This document shows positions 8,101 to 13,391 of a stretch of DNA of 18,432 bases, piece after piece. The position numbers were made by a program, and so were the translations under genes. Origin of the DNA: M3007 sp964481485 (GTDB lineage Bacteria > Bacteroidota > Bacteroidia > Chitinophagales > Saprospiraceae). Location of the stretch: the NCBI GenBank assembly GCA_964481485.1, contig CAYZVM010000114.1, positions 1 through 18,432 on the forward strand, read 5' to 3'. The notes below the pieces were generated by a model. That model had not been told where the DNA came from. It saw only the letters and a list, made by a program, of their open reading frames with translations, and did not search any database. The number at the start of each line of letters is the position of its first letter. Position 1 is the stretch's first letter.

Positions 8101-8778
8101 TTGCAGGTGGTAACGTTTGTGGAGGATGGCGGGCAGTTTGTCGGCCAGGCCGTCGAGCACACCGAGGCGGTCTTCGCGGATGGCAAACAGGGCTTTGACC
8201 TCGTTGGGGCGGGCGAGCAGGTCTTGTTGGGTGTCGGACCCCGAGGCCTCGGGGTCGGCGCGGTCGCGAACCATCTGCGGGATGCGGGTGAACAGCAGTT
8301 CGGCGAGTTGTTTTTTGAACGCCTCGCATTGCTCCGCCGGGTAGGTCTGAAATTCCTCGAACTGGTCGAATATCAGCAGGAAGGTGCGTTTTTCGCCGTT
8401 TTGTTTCTTTTTGAAGCGCTTCCAGAGGCTGTCTTCGGGGCATACGGTTTCCAGAAAATCCATCTCCGGCGCGTCGTCGGGCAGGGCGGCGTCGAGTTGG
8501 GCGAGCGTGCGGGCAAGCGGCGTGGGACTTTGTCCGGCCTGGTACGCCCCGAATTGCACGATGACGGGCAGCCAGCCGGTGGGCAGCTCGGGCGCCAGGC
8601 CTGCCCGCAGCAGCGAGGATTTCCCGTAGCCCGACTTGCTGAACAGGGCGACGATCTTTTCTGTCAGCACAAGCGCGATTAAGTCGCGTTTTTCGGCTTC
8701 ACGTCCGAAAAACAGGTCTTTTTGCTCCGCAGTGAAATAGTGGAGACCGGGGTAGCGGCGGGTGCGCGGTGTGCTCAT
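5116..8778 (-). CDS. NLR-like receptor: two tandem nSTAND NTPase modules, one TM helix, coiled coil, eight LRRs
   Basis: 1220 residues. Module 1 (about 10-418) starts YPGLHYFTAEQKDLFFGRE and has a P-loop KSGYGKSS (48-55), Walker B LLIFDQFEEF (134-143), a sensor-type strand LFAIREDRL (197-205) and SHDRL (400-404). Module 2 (about 421-815) is a clear paralogue, with P-loop KSGFRKST (445-452), Walker B LLIFDQFEEF (531-540), IFAIREDRL (591-599) and SHDRL (798-802). It lacks the FFGRE start, and the P-loop Gly is Arg449. Next come a charged coil (about 812-850), an Arg-rich stretch (849-856), a membrane helix (about 857-882), a second coil (about 883-970) and eight 23-residue LRRs (993-1176) with a short cap. 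The start ATG overlaps the SIR2-like gene by ATGA. nSTAND proteins are NTP-driven switches in immunity-like conflict systems; no N-terminal effector is fused here, so the upstream protein is the likely effector or adaptor. The exact function is unknown. Confidence 0.88.
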   Translation of the reverse strand: MSTPRTRRYPGLHYFTAEQKDLFFGREAEKRDLIALVLTEKIVALFSKSGYGKSSLLRAGLAPELPTGWLPVIVQFGAYQAGQSPTPLARTLAQLDAALPDDAPEMDFLETVCPEDSLWKRFKKKQNGEKRTFLLIFDQFEEFQTYPAEQCEAFKKQLAELLFTRIPQMVRDRADPEASGSDTQQDLLARPNEVKALFAIREDRLGVLDGLADKLPAILHKRYHLQGLDDAQATAAITLPAALPQGERFESPAFRYAPAAVEAIKKGLKKDERDPHIESFLLQICCEAIEQKVVGFQGLGGEIVVTEADLPVFKDLFEQYYRGKITALPDEARRNAARRMIEDQLVKTDPASGIAYRINADGRALCALPGVDENLLKQLTDFFLLRSEPNTTGGFSYEVSHDRLVEGILVMKREFEEKETDLQLMPEDALLRLIQSDKIVTLYSKSGFRKSTLLRLGLVPLLPENWCPIFIKFGLYWGENTASLVHSIIAAVQNNFQTETTEMEFIDRLDIQESLWKYFKKRQTTEHRTFLLIFDQFEEFLTYPLEQQEEFKRQLSELLYTLIPQKIIGQKNNLTDIQQNLLARPIDVKAIFAIREDRLARFIEALSDKIPSVFYKHYYLRGLNDLQAAKAIENAGWHGEGFHIPGYDFIYSPAAIQTIINGLIDPHENTIDPFLLNIYLRFVEYKIIERNSATIAVSKKFHLTERDLPDSNELFQNFYTYSINAISDADQRKTARRIIEDSLIKIDPTTGHAYRLKVDERTIIDQNDIDSSLLQKLSNIFLLRAEHNTSGGISYEISHDRLLDGLLSMKKERETEEANRRALAEEAERERQLAAEIQRINLEKADSERRRHRALRTIVMSGMLILMAVGAIYVAFQITLASRLANEKAKTDSEKAAEALRFAQEAEDQAQASRQQAEIYLRLIELKTKEAKTAADLAEIKKLGAQKAEVKAKALLEASKLMAAQKLPENFDALIPLDSLDCTGWGLGEISPEIGKLQYLQSLDLRANQLDSIPDEIGNLQNLQSLMLLGNQLSSLPAEIGNLQNLQEIDLSFNQLSSLPAEIGNLQNLQSLMLIGNQLSSLPAEIGNLQNLQQLMLSHNQLSSLTAEIGNLQNLQELGLSSNQLSSLPAEIGNLQNLQWLSLSSNQLSSLPAEIGNLQNLGYLDLSGNQLSSLPIEALRQMPNLKMAVLKEHGNSNPLQPQDIAALRSAMPWCEIVWEE
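5251..5802 (-). repeat. 69-bp tandem repeat array encoding eight 23-residue leucine-rich repeats
   Basis: Eight head-to-tail units, each encoding EIGNLQNLQxLxLxxNQLSSLPA or close to it. The scaffold is nearly identical in units 2-8. Differences fall mainly at unit positions 10, 12, 14 and 15, the exposed concave-face positions of the LxxLxLxxN motif. Unit 1 is the most divergent (EIGKLQYLQ, SIPD). The array ends 132 coding bases before the stop codon. Confidence 0.9.
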
Positions 8779-9818
8779 GGTTCCAGTTTTTTAGCCAGTT
8801 GTATCGCCGCGTACGCGATTTTATTCCGCTCGACCCCATAATCGCGCGAGTCCATGCACTCTTTTCCGGCTTCAAGGCTGTTAAGACGCCCGGCAGTAAG
8901 CACGGCTTCGTCCTTGTCCCCGGTGTCGAGGTGTTGTTGCAGTTCGGCAAGGGCTGTGGCGATTTTACCCGCATAAACGAGGCGCATCACGGCGGTTTGT
9001 TTCCCAGAGAACAGGTTTTCTAATTTTCGCAACATACCGCGTTCGGCGCAGCGGCGGTAGAGGCTGTCGAACAGATTTTCGTTTTCCTGCTCTCCTTTTT
9101 CAAATCGGATGCGGAAGCCGCTAACGAGGAAGACGCTGGTGTCGTTGCCCGCTGGCTTTTCGCCCTCGATGGCGAATTTGGTGATGCCCGGGCGCTGGCT
9201 GAGGAAGCGCAGGAGCATCTGGGTATGCCATTTTTCGAAGTCGAAGCCGAGGAACAGGAAGGTGCTGGCGCGCACCAGCCGTTCGTTGAGTTTGAGCGGC
9301 AGGCCAGTCGAAAGGCAGTCTTTCATCAGGTTGAACACGTCGTCGTAGTCGAGCGCCAGCGATTCGTCGTCGCCGACCACTCCCATGAGGTTGTAGAGCA
9401 GGGGGCGGCCTTTTTCGGGTTTGGGCAGCGCGTCGAAGGGTTCGGTGGAGCGAAAGTAGTGGAACGAGGCGTTCAGGCCGCACTGCTCGAAAGTGTCGCG
9501 CAGGTAGGTGTCGGGCGTGAGCGAAATGATCAGGTGGAAGGGCAGGGCGGCGATGCGTTGGAGCAGCGCCTCGTCGGGCGGCAACTGCTTGTAGAGGCGC
9601 TTGATTTTTTTCTGAACCGACACTTTGGCCGTTTCATCCCGAAAGAGAAAGATGCCGTCGCGCTGGTAGTGGTGCAGGATGTCCTCGGGATTTTCGCGGC
9701 AGAGTTGCTCGCGGATGTGCAGGCCCAGCGATTTGCCGTCGAGTTGCATCAGGTCGGGACCGAGAAAGAGGACGGCTTGTTCTTCTTCGAGGTCTTCGAG
9801 GAGGTCGTTCCAGTTCAT
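8775..9818 (-). CDS. Divergent SIR2-like protein with C-terminal EAD-like helical domain
   Basis: 347 residues from ATG 9816-9818 (MNWNDLLEDL). Residues 1-240 follow the SIR2 fold pattern: VLFLGPDL (16-23) at the nucleotide-binding loop, FHLIISLTPDTYLRDTF (94-110), LLYNLMG (140-146), DYDDVF (157-162) and FLFLGFDFE (187-195). Typical catalytic positions look changed: GAGxS reads GPDL, the TNYD Asn reads Thr, and the HG His reads Met. Residues about 268-345 resemble an effector-associated domain of the EAD11 kind (LVYAGKIATALAEL, then VERNKIAYAAIQL). Such domains pair effectors with NTPase partners. An upstream in-frame ATG at 9881 is rejected because a promoter-like box lies at 9884-9891 and the extension looks non-coding. 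It overlaps the NLR-like gene by ATGA, so the two act as a coupled pair. The SIR2 call is moderate because of the divergence. Confidence 0.75.
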   Translation of the reverse strand: MNWNDLLEDLEEEQAVLFLGPDLMQLDGKSLGLHIREQLCRENPEDILHHYQRDGIFLFRDETAKVSVQKKIKRLYKQLPPDEALLQRIAALPFHLIISLTPDTYLRDTFEQCGLNASFHYFRSTEPFDALPKPEKGRPLLYNLMGVVGDDESLALDYDDVFNLMKDCLSTGLPLKLNERLVRASTFLFLGFDFEKWHTQMLLRFLSQRPGITKFAIEGEKPAGNDTSVFLVSGFRIRFEKGEQENENLFDSLYRRCAERGMLRKLENLFSGKQTAVMRLVYAGKIATALAELQQHLDTGDKDEAVLTAGRLNSLEAGKECMDSRDYGVERNKIAYAAIQLAKKLEP

Positions 9819-9908
9819 AGGTGAAAAGATGTTTCCGGGTTTATTCAGAGATGGATTATCGCCGGGGAAGCGGAGAACCATGCCAAAGGCAAAAAGCCGT
9901 CACGCTAA

Positions 9909-9928
9909 TAGAGAGTATTTTGTCTTAA
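9909..9928. promoter_or_regulatory. Fourth copy of the NO-type operator, upstream of the SIR2/NLR cassette
   Basis: Plus-strand TAGAGAG-TATTTT-GTCTTAA. The core GAGTATTTTGTCT is shared exactly with the copy at 2691-2710 and the right arm keeps TCTTAA. A -7-like box TGCCTTTG on the minus strand (9884-9891) lies 17 nt downstream, close to the 14-nt spacing before ric. The only coding region with this site upstream is the SIR2-like gene (ATG at 9818). Confidence 0.6.
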
Positions 9929-10195
9929 ATTTTTTCACTCCTGTCAGCCATTTGACAAAGGGCGAAAGCGGTACGGGGCAGGTCGTCGCAGGTCACGGCG
10001 TTACAGAATTTGGTTGCAGTGGCCGACGTTTTCATTTTCGACAACTACCTCGATTTATTTGTCTGATTTACAGGGTTTTGAATCTTCTCAAATTGCGGTC
10101 CCAACATTTCATTCCAAACTAAACCTGCGGCTTGACGAGATAGGTGCAAGCGCAACAACCCTGACCGCTGAATAATACCGCCTACTCAACCCTCT
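9929..10195. other. Intergenic region between nosY and the SIR2-like operator, no gene seen
   Basis: 267 bases lying between the end of nosY and the SIR2-like gene's operator. I see no convincing reading frame on either strand, no clear terminator hairpin with a T tract after nosY and no repeat. It marks the junction between the nos cluster and the conflict cassette, so degraded remnants of an older gene are possible but not shown. Confidence 0.5.
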
Positions 10196-11077
10196 TCACA
10201 AATCCTTTTTCCGAAAAATCCGCACCGCCCACCACATCGGCAAGGCTGCCCATAACAGCAACACCACTGCCGCAAATGCGATGCCCCAGCCCGTGCCGAG
10301 GAATTCCCGGAACAAAGCCCCCGTGTAGCCCATGAGCGCCGAAATGTCCATTTGCAACAAAACGACCACGCGGGCGAGGTCAATCGGATTGAGCGACACG
10401 AATGCGAGCATGGCTTTTTCCAACGGGTAATCGGCAAAACTGAACATGATGAACAACACCACGGCATCGTAAAGCAGCGCAAACCAAAACCACAACAGCA
10501 GCGCCATGCCAATACCCTTTGCCTTGTCGCGGGTGGCGACCGAAGCCAGCAGCGCGACGGAGACAAATACAATGGTGAGGCCGACTGCTGCTGCCAAAAG
10601 CGAAAGCCCCGTGGCGTTTGGCGCAAAAAGCAAAATCGGCAAACCGATTCCCACCAACACCGCCAACGTCAGTGCCAATGTCAGCCCCCAAAACTCGCTC
10701 CACACGATGACGCTCCGCCGAATGGGTTGGGCAGCCAGCAATTCGATGAACTCATAAGAGTTGTAAAAATGGATGGTGGCAAACACTATGCTCACCAACG
10801 GCATGACTATCAAAGAGATATTGAGCAAACTGACCAACCCTTTGGTGGGGTCGTCGCTGAGGTTGAACAGCCCGAACGACACAGCCAGCAAAAACAAAGT
10901 GTAGCCAATGACGATGCGATTTTGCAGAATGTCGTAGAGGACGTATTTGACGATTCGGAGCATAGGCGAAGTTTCACGCAAAGACGCAGGGAACGCAAAG
11001 CGCAGGTATTGCTTTGCGGGCTTTGCGTCTTTGCGCGACATATTTTGGACAGGCAAAACAGTTTCGGTCGTTTTCAT
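10196..11077 (-). CDS. nosY: NosY-type ABC transporter permease
   Basis: Membrane subunit of the NosDFY complex that supports copper-site maturation of NosZ. The conserved protein starts at MLRIVKYVLYDILQNR, ATG 10961-10963, giving 255 residues with about six membrane helices. It also has the ABC-2 permease features NSYEFIELLAAQPIRR after helix 2 and a C-terminal RIFRKKDL. A longer reading starts at 11077 with an exact ATGA overlap with nosF and adds 38 residues, most of them encoded by a palindromic repeat (10977-11037). I give the long interval because the overlap implies coupling, but the short start is the safer functional one. nosF lies immediately upstream; there is no clear terminator after the stop. 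Confidence 0.85.
   Translation of the reverse strand: MKTTETVLPVQNMSRKDAKPAKQYLRFAFPASLRETSPMLRIVKYVLYDILQNRIVIGYTLFLLAVSFGLFNLSDDPTKGLVSLLNISLIVMPLVSIVFATIHFYNSYEFIELLAAQPIRRSVIVWSEFWGLTLALTLAVLVGIGLPILLFAPNATGLSLLAAAVGLTIVFVSVALLASVATRDKAKGIGMALLLWFWFALLYDAVVLFIMFSFADYPLEKAMLAFVSLNPIDLARVVVLLQMDISALMGYTGALFREFLGTGWGIAFAAVVLLLWAALPMWWAVRIFRKKDL
10977..11037. repeat. REP-like imperfect palindrome (CGCAAAGACGCA family) at the nosF/nosY junction
   Basis: The left arm CGCAAAGACGCA ... CGCAAAGC pairs with the right arm GCTTTGCG ... TTTGCGTCTTTGCG around a short centre. Intergenic palindromes with this CGCAAAGACGCAAAG theme are widespread in Bacteroidota genomes. Here the element stays in frame with nosY and would encode the segment SRKDAKPAK...ASLRET, a translation often seen in mis-extended proteins. 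Confidence 0.75.
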
Positions 11078-11790
11078 GCAGCAGCATTTTGTTTCATCAC
11101 TTGCGCGAGGGCGCGGTTGAGTTTGTCTTCGCCCGTGCGGGCTTTCAAATCTTCGATAGGCTGATAGAACTGAACTTTGCCTTCAATGATGTACATCACA
11201 TCGGTCGTCAGTTCTTCTAAATCACTGAGAATGTGAGAAGTGACCAGCACAAGTTTGCCTTTCTTTTTTTCGGCCAATACTTTTTCTTTCAATAATTCGG
11301 AGGCCAACGGGTCGAGCCCGGCGGTCGGTTCGTCCAGAATCAGCACATCGGGGTCAAAGAGGAAAGCGAGGCAAGCACTCACTTTTTGGCGGGTGCCGCC
11401 GGAGAGCGTGCGCATCGTTTTGTTTTCAAATTTTTCTACTTCATAAGCCCGCATCAGGTCGTCGTCCACGCGACTGAGCGCGCCGCGCCGGATTTCCCGC
11501 ACCATATCGAACACCTGCCCAACGCGCATATTGTCGGGGTAACGCCCGATTTGGGGCATATACCCGATGTGCCGCCGATAGTCCCAATGACCCAAGATAT
11601 GTTCGCCGTTGAGCGTCACGTCGCCGCTGTCGGGGATGACAAGGCCGAGCAGACATTTGATAAAAGTCGTCTTGCCAGAGCCATTCGGCCCCACGAGCGA
11701 GATGGCTTGCCCCGCGTTCATACGAACGTTGATGCCGTCGAGGGCTTTCATTTTACCGAAAGACTTGGTGAGTTGAGTGGATTCGAGCAT
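11074..11790 (-). CDS. nosF: NosF-type ABC transporter ATP-binding protein
   Basis: 238 residues from ATG 11788-11790 (MLESTQLTKSFGK). All ABC ATPase motifs are present: Walker A GPNGSGKT (34-41), Q-loop in YMPQIG (about 78-82), signature LSGGTRQK (129-136), Walker B VLILDEP (149-155) and H-loop TSH (184-186). The HIGYMPQIGRYPDNMRV segment after the Q-loop is characteristic of NosF. It powers NosDFY in the inner membrane. A longer in-frame start at 11868 is rejected because its 26 extra residues come from a poly-G/C tract (proline-rich PPPTNPPPPKPE). It overlaps the long nosY reading by ATGA. Confidence 0.93.
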   Translation of the reverse strand: MLESTQLTKSFGKMKALDGINVRMNAGQAISLVGPNGSGKTTFIKCLLGLVIPDSGDVTLNGEHILGHWDYRRHIGYMPQIGRYPDNMRVGQVFDMVREIRRGALSRVDDDLMRAYEVEKFENKTMRTLSGGTRQKVSACLAFLFDPDVLILDEPTAGLDPLASELLKEKVLAEKKKGKLVLVTSHILSDLEELTTDVMYIIEGKVQFYQPIEDLKARTGEDKLNRALAQVMKQNAAA

Positions 11791-11972
11791 GATAGAGAGG
11801 TTTTGAGTTTCGGGTTTGGGGGGGGGGGGGTTGGTGGGGGGGGGTGTGTTTTTAGGAAGACTCACCACCCAAACCCAACCCCCCCAAAACNNNNNNNNNN
11901 AAACTTAGATGACCCAAATTTTTGAACAATCCCCCCGAAACCAGAAACCCAGAAACCAGCAACCCCAGAAAA
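11791..11972. repeat. Low-complexity G/C-tract region with short tandem repeats and a 10-N gap
   Basis: No gene. It holds G runs of 13 (11818-11830) and 9 (11836-11844), an opposing C run of 7 (11879-11885) that makes an inverted GGGTTTGGG/CCCAAACCC arrangement, then ten N (11891-11900). Bases 11937-11970 carry short near-tandem units of the form GAAACC(C)A. The homopolymers probably caused the assembly gap. The nosF promoter, if any, would lie here. Confidence 0.7.
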
Positions 11973-12536
11973 TTATTTCTGCAACAACACCGCATCAATC
12001 ACATGGACAATACCATTGGACGCTGGCACGGAAGCCACGATGTTGGCACCGTTGACGGTGACTTTGCCGTCTTTCACGCCGATGGTGACTTTGCCGTCGT
12101 TGGCCATCGGAATCACCTGGCCATCTTGCAGCATTTCCGTTTTATAGACCGCGACTGCGACGTGGTATTGCAGAATGTCCGAGAGTGCCTCCTTTTTTTC
12201 TGGCTTCAATAAATCCTCCACCGTGCCGGGAGGTAGTTTGTCGAACGCCGCATTGGTCGGCGCAAACACGGTGAACGGCCCAGCATTGGAAAGCACGTTC
12301 ACGAGGTCGGCAGCTTTCACAGCGGTCACCAGCGTAGTGTGGTCGGGGCTGCCAACGGCTACTTTCACCACGTCTTTTTGCGACACGTCGTCTTGCACCG
12401 CAGATTGGCCGCCACCGGCTGGGGCGGAAGCATCACTGGTGGCAGCGGGTTGGTTGGGGGCAGTATTGGTGCAGTGGACGAACCCAATCGACAACATTGT
12501 GCCGAACAGAACGGAAACCAAAATATTGATTTTCAT
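11973..12536 (-). CDS. Secreted FAS1 (fasciclin) domain protein, probable lipoprotein
   Basis: 187 residues. The N-terminal signal MKINILVSVLFGTMLSIGFVHC ends at C22, a loose Bacteroidota-type lipobox. A low-complexity Ala/Ser/Gly/Gln linker (about 24-50) follows, then one FAS1 domain (about 58-187). That domain has the H1 motif FTVFAPTNAAFDKLP, a YHV motif and the C-terminal H2 motif NGIVHVIDAVLL. FAS1 proteins mediate adhesion or protein contacts outside the cytoplasm. The place between nosD and nosF suggests co-expression with N2O reduction, but its role there is not known. Confidence 0.88.
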   Translation of the reverse strand: MKINILVSVLFGTMLSIGFVHCTNTAPNQPAATSDASAPAGGGQSAVQDDVSQKDVVKVAVGSPDHTTLVTAVKAADLVNVLSNAGPFTVFAPTNAAFDKLPPGTVEDLLKPEKKEALSDILQYHVAVAVYKTEMLQDGQVIPMANDGKVTIGVKDGKVTVNGANIVASVPASNGIVHVIDAVLLQK

Positions 12537-12581
12537 ACGATTGCGTTTTTATTTATGAAAAAATGAAAATAGGGTAGAGTG

Positions 12582-12929
12582 CTATTCGGCTTGCTGCATG
12601 GCCGACAAAAGGAACAAAACGCCCGCAGCAAACAGCGGCACCGAAATCAGCAAGAAGTTGTAAATGTTTTGTGCCGTGCCGAAATAGAAAGTGAACACGA
12701 TGCCCAAAAACAGGAAAAGCATGCCCCCGAACAGCCGATATTTCCAAGCGACGACCAAGCAGGCAATGGTGACCACAGCTGGCAACAGATGCACGAGAAA
12801 ATCGCCGAATTGGTCGGCCAATGACTTGTTCATTTTGAACGCATCGAGGGCAAACAAAGCGAGCAGCCCGGCAAAGACTATGGCGATGATTCGGGGCGAC
12901 CAGAGCAGGTATTTTTCGCGTATCGTCAT
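12582..12929 (-). CDS. Small hypothetical membrane protein in the nos cluster
   Basis: 115 residues with four hydrophobic segments at about 13-30, 46-62, 66-86 and 90-110. It begins MTIREKYLLWSPRIIAI. I see no catalytic motif and no cysteine or histidine metal pair. It resembles small conserved DUF membrane proteins found in Bacteroidota. It lies between the cupin and the FAS1 genes on the same strand, with a 35-nt gap to the cupin stop and a 45-nt gap to the FAS1 start. Confidence 0.75.
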   Translation of the reverse strand: MTIREKYLLWSPRIIAIVFAGLLALFALDAFKMNKSLADQFGDFLVHLLPAVVTIACLVVAWKYRLFGGMLFLFLGIVFTFYFGTAQNIYNFLLISVPLFAAGVLFLLSAMQQAE

Positions 12930-12964
12930 GGTTCAAATCTTTTAAGATGAGTGTATTGCCGCCA

Positions 12965-13291
12965 TCATTTCAGCAGCATCAACTTTGTTTTTTCCAACGC
13001 TTTCACACCGTGCATGACCTCTTTCGGCATCAAAATAATCTCGCCTTTTTTCAAAGTGCGCGCAACGCCGCCGATAGTCACCGTCGCTTCGCCTTCGAGA
13101 CATTGCAAGTAGGCGTTGCGCGGGGTTTTGTGTTCCGGGATTTCCTGTCCTTCCAGCAAAGCAAATAGGGTGAGGCTGAATCCCTCCTCCCGGAATAGCA
13201 CCTTGCTGTTGAATTTTTCGGGCCTGAAATCCAATTGGTCGGCCAGTTGAATTGCAAATCCCACTTCAGGTTGTGCGGGTGTATTTTCCAT
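12965..13291 (-). CDS. Small cupin-domain protein
   Basis: 108 residues starting at the ATG 13289-13291, the last bases before the 100-N gap, so a start further upstream cannot be excluded. Single cupin fold: motif 1 region EGQEIPEHKTPRNAYLQCLEGE with H54, then motif 2 region LKKGEIILMPKEVMHGV with H94. The metal-ligand set is short of the full four, so it may be a sensory or storage cupin rather than an enzyme. It is translated on the same strand as nosD across the gap; the single open frame joining them runs only through N and does not show a fusion. Confidence 0.82.
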   Translation of the reverse strand: MENTPAQPEVGFAIQLADQLDFRPEKFNSKVLFREEGFSLTLFALLEGQEIPEHKTPRNAYLQCLEGEATVTIGGVARTLKKGEIILMPKEVMHGVKALEKTKLMLLK

Positions 13292-13391
13292 NNNNNNNNN
13301 NNNNNNNNNNNNNNNNNNNNNNNNNNNNNNNNNNNNNNNNNNNNNNNNNNNNNNNNNNNNNNNNNNNNNNNNNNNNNNNNNNNNNNNNNNN
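13292..13391. other. Assembly gap (100 N)
   Basis: Exactly 100 N, the usual placeholder for a scaffold gap of unknown length. It hides the last residues of NosD and any intergenic region before the cupin gene. Confidence 0.95.

Noticed and set aside
7532..8682. Long open frames on both strands opposite or beside module 1 of the NLR-like gene
   Set aside because: This segment is very GC-rich, so stop codons are rare in all frames. The products are Arg/Pro-rich or Val/Gly-rich with no recognisable domain.
11791..11868. N-terminal extension of NosF rich in proline
   Set aside because: It is the translation of homopolymer G/C tracts next to an assembly gap. The conserved protein starts at the ATG 11788-11790.
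12937..12948. Palindrome ATCTT-TT-AAGAT before the small membrane protein gene as a fifth operator
   Set aside because: The arms are in the opposite order, with a 2-base spacer and no TATTTT core, so it does not fit the four-copy motif.
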